Assembly (NCBI RefSeq): GCF_014202275.1
Contig: NZ_JACHGF010000013.1
Coordinates: 56,490 to 120,489 of the forward strand
Origin: Rhabdobacter roseus
GTDB lineage: Bacteria > Bacteroidota > Bacteroidia > Cytophagales > Spirosomataceae
Direction: 5' to 3'
Length of the DNA stretch: 64,000 nucleotides
Shown here: piece after piece, positions 42,902-52,360 of the stretch
How positions within the stretch are numbered: position 1 is the stretch's first letter
How the letters are laid out: every line of letters starts with the position of its first letter
The notes under the pieces: generated by a model
What the model was told of the DNA's origin: nothing
The model's input: only the letters and a program-made list of their open reading frames with translations
The model's database searches: none
Program-made: the position numbers and the translations under genes

Positions 42902-43576
42902 TCACCGACTGTAACTCAGCCCCAGCCGCCAATGCTCCTTCTCATACACCAAAGGCTGAAAGCATTTCTCTTCTAACCCAGACTTACCGCCCTCCCCGCT
43001 GAACACCAATTTTACCTCGATAACAACGGAATCAGGTGTGATCTCTCGTAAACCTACTGCTTCGGCGGCGGTGATAGTACCGCCCCGCGTGGCGGTCTGC
43101 ATGGAAAGGGGAAGTAGCCCCGGTAGCTGGCGTACTTCGCGGCGGAAGGCGTTGGAGAGGTAGGGGTAAAGGTTCGTGCTGTTGTTCCGTGCGTACTCGT
43201 TAGCTACGTAAAAAGCCTCCTCAACCGTCCGCTTAGCCTGCCAATGCTTACCCTGATAGAATGTTTTGAAAAGGACAATTACCAGCAACAAGGCCAATAA
43301 TCCACCGATGGCATGAAACGGGTACCTGGCCACCAATGTCGATATTTTGGCAGACAGTACCTGGCCGGGTTTCAACTCTTCTTCTTTATCCGGCTCATCC
43401 TGGGAATTGTATTGGCGCAGTTTTTCTAAAACCTGCCAGATCTTATTTTTCTCCGCAGCCTTTGATTGATTCCTTTCCAATGCTGTGTCGTTGACTGTGT
43501 GTGCTTCGGAGAATCCGTTAGGACCTGCACTGCCATTCAGATGGATGGAAGACTTCTTGCCTGAGCTATCTTTCAT
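42902..43576 (-). CDS. Conjugation-associated single-pass membrane protein
   Basis: About 224 aa from ATG 43576 (MKDSSGKKSS; an earlier start at 43630 overlaps the upstream gene). A charged cytoplasmic N-terminus of about 90 residues, one membrane helix (AIGGLLALLLVIVLFKTFY), then a periplasmic domain of about 115 residues (VEEAFYVANEYARNN...CFQPLVYEKEHWRL) that could have an NTF2/VirB8-like fold. It is the last gene of the tra operon, and its stop faces that of the STAND gene with 17 nt between. Not a TraK, which is encoded separately. Function unknown; it likely stabilises the transfer channel. Confidence 0.65.
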   Translation of the reverse strand: MKDSSGKKSSIHLNGSAGPNGFSEAHTVNDTALERNQSKAAEKNKIWQVLEKLRQYNSQDEPDKEEELKPGQVLSAKISTLVARYPFHAIGGLLALLLVIVLFKTFYQGKHWQAKRTVEEAFYVANEYARNNSTNLYPYLSNAFRREVRQLPGLLPLSMQTATRGGTITAAEAVGLREITPDSVVIEVKLVFSGEGGKSGLEEKCFQPLVYEKEHWRLGLSYSR

Positions 43577-43577
43577 G

Positions 43578-44792
43578 TCATAAAGAGAGGTCAAGGTATC
43601 GGTATGATTCCTGCATATAGGTGCGGGCACGTTTCATTTCGAGTACTTGTTGGAGGGGCGTCTTTTCCAGCGCTTCCTCCATAAGCGTATCGCCTTTCCG
43701 GCGATATTCGACGGCTTGGGTGGACATGTCCATTGCCGATTTCTGTAAGGAGGCTCGTTCTCCGGTCGTCAGGCGCAACCCTTGTGGTGAACCCTGTTCG
43801 GAGAAGTAGCCCATATCCGGTGCCATCGGATCCATGATTTGCGGATTCTGGAAGGCCCCGTCCAGGCTCGAAAAAAAGCTCTGGGCATCGTTGTTTACCT
43901 GGTCAAGCATGGTCTGAAAAAGGCTACCTATCTCTTCTGAAAAACTGCCAAGGTCACCCAGCGACATGAGGTCCAAACCAGAGCCGATATTGGGCGGATC
44001 GCTAATTAATTGTTGAAGACTGGCCTGGGACATTCTTTGCATGATGGTTTGCCGGAGGCGACGGGTTATATCAAGAGCGGTTCCGTTTTGCTCATCATTC
44101 AAGGCATTGTTCAGTGTTACCGATTGCGCGTATAGTTCATCGGCTAACTTATAGTATAGCAAAGACTGCACGATCTTCTTTTTTTGGGCCGCGGTTTGGA
44201 ATTGCAGCAGGTGCAAAGCTTCTTCACCACGGGCCGCGCCCAGGTCGGTTAGATTGGTCGGTTGCCGGGCGTCCAGGCCTGATTTTCCAAAGAACATGTC
44301 ATAGATGTTATTGCCGCTGTTTTGGGCTAAGGCATGGTTCCGGGCACTACCATTGACAATTTGTTTTTCCAGTTGCTGCAAAAATGCCGCCGACACATAA
44401 CCGCTGAGGTATTGGTTCACCTCTTGCTGAATTTGATTGAATACCACCAGGTCATTAAAGCGTATCTGACCGTCGCGTGAACGAATGGCTTTCAGTTCAG
44501 AAACCGAGCGCATCAGCTCTTCGACACTTCGGCTAATCTCCAATTGGGCTTGGGTGTATATTTCGGTACCTTGAGCACTTTCTTCTATTCGGGCCAGCTT
44601 GGCCAGTTCCTTTTTGTTTTTATCCAGAATCTTTTTCAATTCCAGGAGCCGCGCCTTGGCGTACTTGTCTTTTCCTCCGCCAATACCCAGTACCGAAAGC
44701 CCCATTTTTACAATAGCCTCTACCTGACTATTAGCGGGAACGGGTAGGATCAATAGCGACGCCAGAAAACAGAGAATGATTGACTTTTTCAT
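43578..44792 (-). CDS. Secreted conjugation-region protein with signal peptide, unknown family
   Basis: A 404-aa protein with a clear signal peptide (MKKSIILCFLASLLILPVPANS). It has long helical segments (KARLLELKKILDKNKKELAKLARIEES; VEELMRSVSELKAIRS) and a Gln/Asn-rich C-terminal half. It overlaps traM by 4 nt (ATGA) and lies 1 nt before the next gene, so it is firmly in the tra operon. Position and coiled helices recall VirB5-like minor pilus or periplasmic subunits, but I cannot assign it to a named Tra family. Confidence 0.65.
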   Translation of the reverse strand: MKKSIILCFLASLLILPVPANSQVEAIVKMGLSVLGIGGGKDKYAKARLLELKKILDKNKKELAKLARIEESAQGTEIYTQAQLEISRSVEELMRSVSELKAIRSRDGQIRFNDLVVFNQIQQEVNQYLSGYVSAAFLQQLEKQIVNGSARNHALAQNSGNNIYDMFFGKSGLDARQPTNLTDLGAARGEEALHLLQFQTAAQKKKIVQSLLYYKLADELYAQSVTLNNALNDEQNGTALDITRRLRQTIMQRMSQASLQQLISDPPNIGSGLDLMSLGDLGSFSEEIGSLFQTMLDQVNNDAQSFFSSLDGAFQNPQIMDPMAPDMGYFSEQGSPQGLRLTTGERASLQKSAMDMSTQAVEYRRKGDTLMEEALEKTPLQQVLEMKRARTYMQESYRYLDLSL

Positions 44793-46240
44793 TTTACGGG
44801 GACGAAAAATACTTTAAAACCATCTTGCAATTGCAGTTTTTGCCGCACCTCACGACGTCGGCCCGTTGTAGCAGCGGACGCCAGACCCGCGCCAAGCGAG
44901 GCCAGGGCATTGCCGGCACCCGGAATCTGGGTTGCACGATTGACCGAATGGCCTGCCGACCAGGCAGCCTGTCCGGCCGCTTGACTCAAAGCACTGTTGG
45001 CGGCTTGATCAACCTGTTGGCGGGAAGGTTTTTCGGATTGTACGGCCAGTCCTTCGTTCATGTCGAGGTCAAGGGCCCGCATCCGGACTGGAACCGCCTC
45101 CCCGGTAGCCAGAAGCCGAAGCGTGGTGATGTTGAACAAAGCCCGCGTAGCGTTTACCTGAGCGAATCCAACCAAAATTGACCCCTTCGGAGCAAAACGA
45201 CCACGGATCATGGCATCGGCCAGCGTTCGGAACATTACACGTGATCCATTGGAAACCGTCTGATTGCCACTTACCACGCCAGGAATTGGATCGTCGGTTT
45301 CAACTTGACTACGTCCGGAGGTAGGTATATCAGTTGCCTCGTAGTGATTTCCAGCTACGGTACTGCTATTCCCGCCCTCCGCCTTGACGGTATTGAAGCC
45401 CGCGCGCATGAGGTATTCATCCCGTACCTTATTGCGAAAAGGATCTTCGGTCGTTGGGTATTCCTCTTTCGAACGAAGAGGGGGTGGTGTTTTCCCTGTC
45501 GAGTTGTTTCGGCTTCGTGGTTGTCTTGCCAATTGCTGGGAGCGACTCAATTCTTGCTGAACGGAGGCATCCTGGTGAATTGAATCAGCATCCCTAGACT
45601 TTTTGCGATTTTCTTCCTGCTGTTTGAGTGCTAGCCCGTAGATGCTGTTTACGTCGTCGTAGTTCATGGTTCGCATTTGCTCCTCATCAGCATAGTCGGT
45701 TGGCTGAGTAATTTGGTTTCGCTCACGTTCGGCCACATCGATCGGTTCTGCTGGAACCGGTGCCATCTGTGCAGCCCGGAATCCGTTGGAGGAAACCGTC
45801 ATTTTCCAAAGCATGACCACGATGGCAACAACGGCAATTGACCCAATCCCCACTGCCAGAATAGCCCTTCTTCGTTTCGTTGTTTTCGCTTTGCTTGGGG
45901 CATTAGGACGGACATCGGGGACATTTTCTTCCGGATCTTCCTCATCCAGATATTCATCCTCCTCCGCGGGCAAAAATTCCTTCTCTATTATTTCCTCATT
46001 GACAATCTCCTCATCAATCACTCCTTCTTCGTGCCATTGATGGTCTGAGGGGAGTTGTTCCTCATTCTCATCAGAGAAGATCTTTTCGTCAAATTGTTCT
46101 TCAAACCCGTCGGAATTCAACGAATGCACCTCATCATCGAATATTGGGGCGGGGATTTCTACTTCTTCCCGTTTAGTTGCAGTATCCTCAATTGCGTCGT
46201 CCTGCAACTGAGCTTTACGCTTTTTTCTTTTTCCAGTCAT
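44789..46240 (-). CDS. traM: Conjugative transfer protein TraM (VirB10-like)
   Basis: A 483-aa inner-membrane protein reaching the outer membrane. It has a strongly acidic cytoplasmic N-terminus of about 115 residues (EYLDEEDPEENVPD), one membrane helix (about 127-145, AILAVGIGSIAVVAIVVML), a Gln/Arg-rich linker, and the VirB10-type C-terminal domain (MFRTLADAMIRGRFAPKGSI, GFAQVNATRALFNITTLRL). The acidic N-terminus is longer than in the Bacteroides proteins I recall. It overlaps traN by 26 nt and the next gene by 4 nt, so the operon is tightly coupled. Confidence 0.85.
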   Translation of the reverse strand: MTGKRKKRKAQLQDDAIEDTATKREEVEIPAPIFDDEVHSLNSDGFEEQFDEKIFSDENEEQLPSDHQWHEEGVIDEEIVNEEIIEKEFLPAEEDEYLDEEDPEENVPDVRPNAPSKAKTTKRRRAILAVGIGSIAVVAIVVMLWKMTVSSNGFRAAQMAPVPAEPIDVAERERNQITQPTDYADEEQMRTMNYDDVNSIYGLALKQQEENRKKSRDADSIHQDASVQQELSRSQQLARQPRSRNNSTGKTPPPLRSKEEYPTTEDPFRNKVRDEYLMRAGFNTVKAEGGNSSTVAGNHYEATDIPTSGRSQVETDDPIPGVVSGNQTVSNGSRVMFRTLADAMIRGRFAPKGSILVGFAQVNATRALFNITTLRLLATGEAVPVRMRALDLDMNEGLAVQSEKPSRQQVDQAANSALSQAAGQAAWSAGHSVNRATQIPGAGNALASLGAGLASAATTGRRREVRQKLQLQDGFKVFFVPVK

Positions 46241-47252
46241 TCCAAATCCAGGTTGAGTTTGAAAAACGTTCTTTGTTGGTTTCCTTTTTAAACTTGTCGT
46301 GGCGTATGCCGGGCTGGGTTGGCCGGGCGTACAATACGGTTTTCATCGGCAGGCTCAGTGTAACATTACGCGTACCACTCTTCTCGCGTATGTTTACGAC
46401 AAACTCACTTCGATTTTGTGGCGCGAACTGTGGTAAAGCAAACCGCAACTGTATCTTTTGATCCGCCTCAACCCGGTCAGGGACCGTTTCAACGATCGGC
46501 TCCATGGGGTAGGTCTCCCCGTCCAGATATATTCCCTTCCGTTTCCTGGCCTGGTTCTGATACCAGAAACTAACCTGATCAAGGAGGTAGGGCATAGCAG
46601 TTTGGTTCTGAATGGTAAGCTGGACATAGGTATTTGTAGAATCGTGCAGTAGATGAGTGAGCTTGACCACAATGCCACTGTTTCGCTCCTGATCAAAATT
46701 CTGGGGTGATCCGCTTAGAAGGGAATCCATCCTTATTTTCAGAGACCTTTCGGCGGTAAGTATTGATTCTTCTTCATAAATCGGTTGTTTCTCGATTAGA
46801 GTACCCTCTGCCGTAGGATTGAGTGAAGCAAGCAATTGATCACCATTAGGTACGCTGGCGGGAATGGTAGCCTGACCAGTTGAAGATACTATTGGTAGTT
46901 CAGGCGTGTAAACCTCAGTTTGAACGGGCCGCTGCAATTTGCTTATATCCACAAAGGCCGGTGGCGTACCGTCCGATACTTTCAAATATCCCAGAAAAGT
47001 TTCGTCGGAAGTCCTGACAAGCAGAGGCGTAAGCCGAGCCGAGGTCGTACGGGGCCTGACAAAAACAATGTTTCCCGATTCTATTTTTATCAGGTACTCC
47101 GGGCTAATATCCACCAGGGCCACCTTGGAGGGGAAAATCAAATAGGTGGTGGAGGTGCGGTTGACCTTAACTGTATCGGGCAGGTAGGTTTGCGCCGGAC
47201 ATCCTTGGTATAATCCCATGGCCAGCGTTAAAAAAAGGATTTTCTTGTTCAT
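46215..47252 (-). CDS. traN: Conjugative transfer protein TraN (VirB9-like, DUF4138)
   Basis: A 345-aa periplasmic/outer-membrane core protein. It has a signal peptide (MNKKILFLTLAMGLYQGCPA), then the TraN/DUF4138 pattern TSTTYLIFPSKVALVDISPEY and VRPRTTSARLTPLLVRT, and a C-terminal Ig-like part (YVQLTIQNQTAMPYLLDQVSFWY). With TraM it would form the outer core ring. It lies 13 nt after traK and overlaps traM by 26 nt. Length is normal. Confidence 0.87.
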   Translation of the reverse strand: MNKKILFLTLAMGLYQGCPAQTYLPDTVKVNRTSTTYLIFPSKVALVDISPEYLIKIESGNIVFVRPRTTSARLTPLLVRTSDETFLGYLKVSDGTPPAFVDISKLQRPVQTEVYTPELPIVSSTGQATIPASVPNGDQLLASLNPTAEGTLIEKQPIYEEESILTAERSLKIRMDSLLSGSPQNFDQERNSGIVVKLTHLLHDSTNTYVQLTIQNQTAMPYLLDQVSFWYQNQARKRKGIYLDGETYPMEPIVETVPDRVEADQKIQLRFALPQFAPQNRSEFVVNIREKSGTRNVTLSLPMKTVLYARPTQPGIRHDKFKKETNKERFSNSTWIWNDWKKKKA

Positions 47253-47265
47253 TAAAATGTTTCGA

Positions 47266-47904
47266 TTATTGGTTTGCGGCTACTGCCCGCCCTTCATCTG
47301 ATTGGATAGGACGCGGGTAGTCGATAAATGTGAAGGTGTCGATCAGAAGACCGTAAGGATTGATATCCGAGCGAAGTTGGCGTGAGAGCGTGAAACGTGC
47401 AGCCACGGGCTGTACCGCAATCTGATTGTCATAGACCACCTGTTGCGCTCCCCAGACAAACCCTTGATAAGGTTCCACGCTCATATCTACCTTGACCGAG
47501 TCGCAGGTCCAGTTGGTATGCGAGTTGTAGCGATGGTAGTTTTCGAGTACCCGACCCCGTTTGAAGGTTTCGTATATCGCCCGCCCGTCGTTATGGTCCA
47601 CTAGCTTCATACCATGGTTCACCCGTTCTCGGAAAGTGTTGGCGTCATGTTGGAACATCAGATCCATGAAGGATCGAACCAGATTTCGCGCTTCGTACTG
47701 TGTAGGCTGAACTTGCCCGGCTGAAATCGCCGCATTGGTTCCGTTATCAGCGACCATATAGACTCGCTCAGCATTTTGGCTGCTTTCCCGTACATAGGCG
47801 TACAACCAGGCGACATTGCTCACCGCCAAAGCAACTATCAGGCCCAGGCAAATGATTTTCAGGGTTTTGATTAAGGTCGTTACGTTATTCGCTTGCTGCA
47901 TCAT
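47266..47904 (-). CDS. traK: Conjugative transfer protein TraK (VirB8-like)
   Basis: A 212-aa inner-membrane protein with one N-terminal helix (about 17-35, ICLGLIVALAVSNVAWLYAYV) and a periplasmic VirB8-fold domain. The TraK pattern EARNLVRSFMDLMFQHDANTF and FTFIDYPRPIQSDEG is visible. It would assemble the channel between the inner-membrane complex and the TraM/N core. It stands between traJ and traN with short gaps. Start codons ATG ATG are adjacent; the first is used here. Confidence 0.88.
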   Translation of the reverse strand: MMQQANNVTTLIKTLKIICLGLIVALAVSNVAWLYAYVRESSQNAERVYMVADNGTNAAISAGQVQPTQYEARNLVRSFMDLMFQHDANTFRERVNHGMKLVDHNDGRAIYETFKRGRVLENYHRYNSHTNWTCDSVKVDMSVEPYQGFVWGAQQVVYDNQIAVQPVAARFTLSRQLRSDINPYGLLIDTFTFIDYPRPIQSDEGRAVAANQ

Positions 47905-47915
47905 AGGTATTCTTT

Positions 47916-49007
47916 TTATGATTCACGGTCGTTTTTGCGCTTGGGGCTGTCATTATATTCAGCCATGGCGTTGCCTCGCTCTGTGTTATGGTTTTTTGTC
48001 TTTTCAGTTGAATTGCCTGATGTGCTTCGTCTAGTGGAGGAACTACCCGAACGGGAACCTGAACTACGACCCGCCCCCGCTCCCATTCGAATCGCGGTTT
48101 GAGCGGTACGAGCGGCGGCACCGGGCAGGTTGGCCCCTTTGCTGGCAGCCCAACTTCCCAGTCCTCCGGCAGAAGTCATACCGCCAATGAAAGCGTTCGT
48201 CAAAAAGGGCGTGGCCAGGTAGGCTCCAATTACGCAGTAGTGGACAACCACCAGATTGAATACCGCTCCGAATCGCTCTTCCAGCGTGGCGTTGTTCATC
48301 ATGTTATCGATGTGCGTATCCACGAGATTATCCACGTAGAAATTGACGATGCCGTCAAGGACACCAATGGTCATTGCCCAAAACTTGGCGTGAAGCAAGT
48401 TCCGGAACCAATAACCCATGGCTCCCTGCAGGCCTGGAATCATGGAAATCAGAATGGCTATCGGTCCCGTAATCATGAGAAAAACAGTGACCAGCACCTG
48501 CATCTTAGCTACGAAGGCCCGGATCAGCAGCGTCAAACCCTCTGCCACCAGGCGAACCAATTTCAGAATGACCATTTCCATAGAATTGCTCATCACACCA
48601 AGTACGATGTCGATATCCTTCTTCATCTGATCCGAGTCCCAGGACAGATCAAAATCTTTCCAGAGGTTATCGTTGGCGGTAGAGAAAGCCCCATCCACCT
48701 TGGCGGTCATGGCTTTCAGCGATGCCAGCACCTCTTGCGGGTCTTTGGGCGAAAAAAGCCCGGCGACAAAGTCAATCATGCCCGTGACAATATTCAGTAA
48801 ATCTCCGTACAGTGTCAGTACGATCGTCAGGATAATGGCCCTGACTAAGGGCGTGTAGTCGGTGGTCAGGTCAGAAGACATGAGAAATGTACGGCCCAGC
48901 GCCCAAAGAAAATTAACCATCATGAGCAACGCTGCCAAGCCCAACACCTTCGTACGGATAAGGTCGCCGTTGCTAGCCATCAGAAAGCCAAAGGATTCTT
49001 CTTTCAT
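47916..49007 (-). CDS. traJ: Conjugative transfer protein TraJ (VirB6-like)
   Basis: A 363-aa polytopic inner-membrane protein. Hydrophobic helices lie at about 22-42, 52-85, 165-210 and 250-285. The C-terminal 70 residues are Ser/Gly/Arg-rich and end in charged low-complexity sequence (SSGSRSGSSSTRRSTSGNS). It would form the inner-membrane pore of the transfer apparatus. It is placed directly after the VirB4-like ATPase (12-nt gap) and before traK, the standard order. The low-complexity tail is longer than usual. Confidence 0.82.
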   Translation of the reverse strand: MKEESFGFLMASNGDLIRTKVLGLAALLMMVNFLWALGRTFLMSSDLTTDYTPLVRAIILTIVLTLYGDLLNIVTGMIDFVAGLFSPKDPQEVLASLKAMTAKVDGAFSTANDNLWKDFDLSWDSDQMKKDIDIVLGVMSNSMEMVILKLVRLVAEGLTLLIRAFVAKMQVLVTVFLMITGPIAILISMIPGLQGAMGYWFRNLLHAKFWAMTIGVLDGIVNFYVDNLVDTHIDNMMNNATLEERFGAVFNLVVVHYCVIGAYLATPFLTNAFIGGMTSAGGLGSWAASKGANLPGAAARTAQTAIRMGAGAGRSSGSRSGSSSTRRSTSGNSTEKTKNHNTERGNAMAEYNDSPKRKNDRES

Positions 49008-49019
49008 GCAATAATTAGT

Positions 49020-51461
49020 TTAGATTATCCCTTCGGCTTTATCTTCGTTGTACTGGCGCACAGCGTACACGATATTCCCCTGGTAGGTCTTGGTCAAGTC
49101 ACGCAGATGCTCCCGCTCGGCGGGCTTCGAAGTGAGCAACGGGTAGATACTTGGGGCGGCCTCCAAACGGTACACCTTTCCATGTTCCCCCTGCCGTATG
49201 AAGATTTCCCGCCAGGTTTTTGTTACCCTAATGGAGCGCATCTTCTCCACTTCGTGTCGGGTAAAGCCCAACACCGCCGAGACCCGATCAAGCTGCTTCG
49301 CATCTTGGTGGTTGAGGATAATTTTAGTATCAGCGTTGGCCACGATCACCGGGCCAACCGTTGAATCCTCGATTTCCTTCACCCCTTGTGTGATGATGCA
49401 CATCGAACCGTTGTTCTTACGAATGGTACGGTACATCATTTCTACAAAGTCTCCCATACCTTCTGATAGCATGGACCAGGCTTCATCCATATAGAGGTAC
49501 TTCACATCTTTCGGAAAGCGGCGGATCACGTCCAGTGAAAGCTCCGTGATCAGCATGGTAACTACCGATTTGAGCAACTCATTGTCTTTAATCCGGGCCA
49601 TGTCGAAGCATACCAATGGGTAAGCGCTGATGTCCTCGTTTTCACTTGCGTCCAGCACATCTCGGTAATGGCCCACCACAAAGGGTTCCAGACAGGTGAA
49701 GAATTCAGCAAAATCGAACGCTTTGTTCCAGCGGATCAATTCTTCGCTGTTTCCATTGTCCTTCAAGTATTGATACAGGAAATCATAAAATCCGATCAGG
49801 CTGGGGACTGTCGTTGGCGGCTCGGGCTGAGCGTTGTACCATTCATAGTAGATCGGAATAAGCCGTACTAGCACCGAGCGTTCGGCCTGCCTTACTGGCC
49901 GCTTGTATCCCTTCCAAATAATGGCAAGCAGGGTAGAAAGGAAATTAATTTTGTCCCCATCCGGAATGTAGTTCCCATCCGCGTCCAACTGAATCCCAAA
50001 AGGATTGAACTTTATAGGCTTTTGCGGATCGTATTGGTAATAGCGCCCGCCCAGAGCGGTCATTAATGACAGATAGGTACCACCGACGTCGATGATGATC
50101 TGCCTGTGCCCGGCCTCATAACGCTGCAGCATAAAATACCCCATCGTAAAGGATTTACCCGACCCAGTTGGGCCTACTACCACGCTATTCTGGTTATTCA
50201 GGTCGGTATTGAATAGATTGACCAAAACCGGATTGCCGTAGCGGTCAGCGAGTAATTCCCCTTGATTGGCCGTTCGGTAGTTTGTCGCGCAATTAAGATA
50301 GCAGGCAGCATTGTCTCCGGACATGAGTAGCCATCGGTAATTCTGGTATCCATTGCCAGGAGCCAGGGCAAAGAAAAGATTGGTTGTGTCCATCGTTTCG
50401 ACAAAGACGTCGGCTCCTCCCATCGCCCTGAATGCCGCAATACCCTGCTGCACCATTCTCTCCCGTTGCTTGTTATCCGTACTCCAAACCACCAGCGACA
50501 GATTAAGACTCATCAAGCTCTTGTTGTCCGTGCGGAGCCCGTCGATGTAATCCTCGAGTTCCAGCATTTTGATCTTGTTCTCATGGGTCATTAAGAAATC
50601 GAGATTGCGGTTGATCTTCTGCTCGAATTCCAGGGAGCTGATCATTTTTTCGGTATCCTCGATCAGGAAGCTCGTCACCAGTAAGTGCGGAATTTGCAAG
50701 TCAAGCGCCAATGTCGATATGAAGGGAGCCTCCACGCCAGTCCGGCCGGGCTGGGTGTTGTGAATTATGGAAGGTTGACCAATCATTGTCAGCACATTGA
50801 CCTTCTTTTCGCCCACCCCAACGAAGGTAGCATCAGGTTGAATCGACCGATTGAGTATCGTAGGTTGACGGTCAAAATCCAAGTTAAAATATTGGAGAAA
50901 AAGGTTTTCAAATTCTTCTTCATTCAACCTCGTCAACCGTATCTGTCCGAGTGAAATACTTTGGGCAAATTCTTCTGCTGCTCGTTCTGCTCGTTCGGCC
51001 AGCGCGTCTATACCATCAAAAGGATTTCTGAGCATTGATAATCCTAAACGCGCCCAAGTCGTATTGGCAGCATTCGTACGGGGTTGTCGTTCGTTTCCAA
51101 AAGAGAGGCACAGGTAGGCAGTGTGGTGCAATACTGGCTTATCCTGCATGTGAACATGCTGTTGCTGGGTAAACGGTACGTTTGTTTTATCTCCTTGAAC
51201 TTTGGGAATCCGGTGCCGTTTGGTATGGTAAGCGTCCAGTCTCTGTATGACTGTCCCGACAGGTAATGTTCGGGAGGCGCGATAAAAAGCGGAGCTTAAT
51301 GCGTCGTACTCACCATCGGTGATGCTTTCCGTTTCCACACCTTCAAATCGGTAACAAATAGCAACTCGTCCGTCTTTTAGTACGGCTATTGCTCCGCCGT
51401 CGCCACTATTTTCAATACTGAACACGGGAAACACCGCGTCGTAATTGACTGTTTTTGCCAC
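49020..51461 (-). CDS. traG: Conjugation ATPase TraG (VirB4 family)
   Basis: An 813-aa ATPase that powers assembly and transfer. The N-terminal domain is typical of Bacteroides TraG (AVLKDGRVAICYRFEGVETES). Walker A VVGPTGSGKSFTMGYF is at about residues 427-442, and Walker B KYLYMDEAWSML at about 655-666. Complete, with no missing motif. It overlaps traF by 50 nt; a later start is not supported because the sequence before the next Met is conserved in type. It should not be confused with the VirD4-type coupling protein at 33.2 kb. Confidence 0.9.
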   Translation of the reverse strand: MAKTVNYDAVFPVFSIENSGDGGAIAVLKDGRVAICYRFEGVETESITDGEYDALSSAFYRASRTLPVGTVIQRLDAYHTKRHRIPKVQGDKTNVPFTQQQHVHMQDKPVLHHTAYLCLSFGNERQPRTNAANTTWARLGLSMLRNPFDGIDALAERAERAAEEFAQSISLGQIRLTRLNEEEFENLFLQYFNLDFDRQPTILNRSIQPDATFVGVGEKKVNVLTMIGQPSIIHNTQPGRTGVEAPFISTLALDLQIPHLLVTSFLIEDTEKMISSLEFEQKINRNLDFLMTHENKIKMLELEDYIDGLRTDNKSLMSLNLSLVVWSTDNKQRERMVQQGIAAFRAMGGADVFVETMDTTNLFFALAPGNGYQNYRWLLMSGDNAACYLNCATNYRTANQGELLADRYGNPVLVNLFNTDLNNQNSVVVGPTGSGKSFTMGYFMLQRYEAGHRQIIIDVGGTYLSLMTALGGRYYQYDPQKPIKFNPFGIQLDADGNYIPDGDKINFLSTLLAIIWKGYKRPVRQAERSVLVRLIPIYYEWYNAQPEPPTTVPSLIGFYDFLYQYLKDNGNSEELIRWNKAFDFAEFFTCLEPFVVGHYRDVLDASENEDISAYPLVCFDMARIKDNELLKSVVTMLITELSLDVIRRFPKDVKYLYMDEAWSMLSEGMGDFVEMMYRTIRKNNGSMCIITQGVKEIEDSTVGPVIVANADTKIILNHQDAKQLDRVSAVLGFTRHEVEKMRSIRVTKTWREIFIRQGEHGKVYRLEAAPSIYPLLTSKPAEREHLRDLTKTYQGNIVYAVRQYNEDKAEGII

Positions 51462-51750
51462 GAAGTTTGATGATTACGTGATTAACTTTTTTGGGTTGAA
51501 ACCAAACCCAGGAAATCATTGATATCAGGAATGAGGGATGTTTGTGGCGCTCGCCCCACCGCAGCACAAGCCACGACAGCACCAGCAATACCAGAATAAC
51601 ACCATATACAGCGCGGGGAACAGGAATAATGGTTCGGGCTAAGGAGGCCAAAGTAATAAGGCCGACCAGTAAGCAGACATACAAACCCAGTTCCTGCATC
51701 CGCATCCCGAGAATCCGGGTTGGTTTCTCCAAAGACTTTTGAACTTTCAT
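51412..51750 (-). CDS. traF: Conjugative transfer protein TraF (VirB3-like, DUF4133)
   Basis: A 112-aa membrane protein with two helices (about 22-42 and 48-65). The pattern KPTRILGMRMQELGLYVCLL and the tail WVWFQPKKVNHVII match TraF/VirB3 proteins of Bacteroidota. VirB3 anchors the VirB4 ATPase at the membrane, and here the gene overlaps that ATPase gene by 50 nt. It begins 2 nt after traE. Confidence 0.83.
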   Translation of the reverse strand: MKVQKSLEKPTRILGMRMQELGLYVCLLVGLITLASLARTIIPVPRAVYGVILVLLVLSWLVLRWGERHKHPSFLISMISWVWFQPKKVNHVIIKLRGKNSQLRRGVSRVQY

Positions 51751-51752
51751 AC

Positions 51753-52082
51753 TTACCTGGTCAGTGTATATCCACCCGTCGAGCCTCCAGATGTAGTCTG
51801 AACATCGGTAACGATCAGGTTGAAGCCAAACCAGATGACAGCCCCAACCACCAAGTAAAGTAGATTCCGCACCGAATTAGGAGAATTACTGATGAAGGAT
51901 GACACAACCTTCACAACGCCCACAACCATCAGGATGCCGAAAATCACGTTTCCGATGGTAACAATCGTCTGGTAATAGCCCATTAAGGCTTGTGATACTG
52001 ATCCGGCAGCCCCTTGAGCGAAAATGTTGAATGAGAGGCACGATAAAACTAGAATGGCGAAACAGAGTACTGTCTTTTTCAT
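51753..52082 (-). CDS. traE: Conjugative transfer protein TraE (DUF4134, pilin-like)
   Basis: A 109-aa protein with a signal peptide (MKKTVLCFAILVLSCLSFNIFA) and two helices (TIGNVIFGILMVVGVVKVV; LLYLVVGAVIWFGFNLIV), the layout of VirB2-type pilins. The Gly/Ser-rich end TTSGGSTGG is typical. It heads the conserved traEFGJK-NM order, with a 278-nt gap in front (52083-52360). That gap holds a CGCCCG/CGGGCG hairpin (52320-52342) and no gene, so a promoter may be there. Confidence 0.82.
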   Translation of the reverse strand: MKKTVLCFAILVLSCLSFNIFAQGAAGSVSQALMGYYQTIVTIGNVIFGILMVVGVVKVVSSFISNSPNSVRNLLYLVVGAVIWFGFNLIVTDVQTTSGGSTGGYTLTR

Positions 52083-52360
52083 TTTAAACAGAATTATTGA
52101 TTGATTTGTAACTAATTGGAAATGTTATTTTTAGCCTTCCAAAGGCATATATATTCAAAAATTTGGCACAACCGTTGTGAAACGCCCCGGTGCAAAAACG
52201 AGGTTTAGGCGGTGTTTAACAGGAGACAATGCTTCGCCGGAAGCACAAAAAGTGCCAAGGGGTTTGAAGCATTCACTACTGTGAAAACTATCAGGATGTA
52301 TATGGAATTTGTATTAATGCGCCCGGCAGAAAGCATCGGGCGAAAACGAAGATTATCTTT

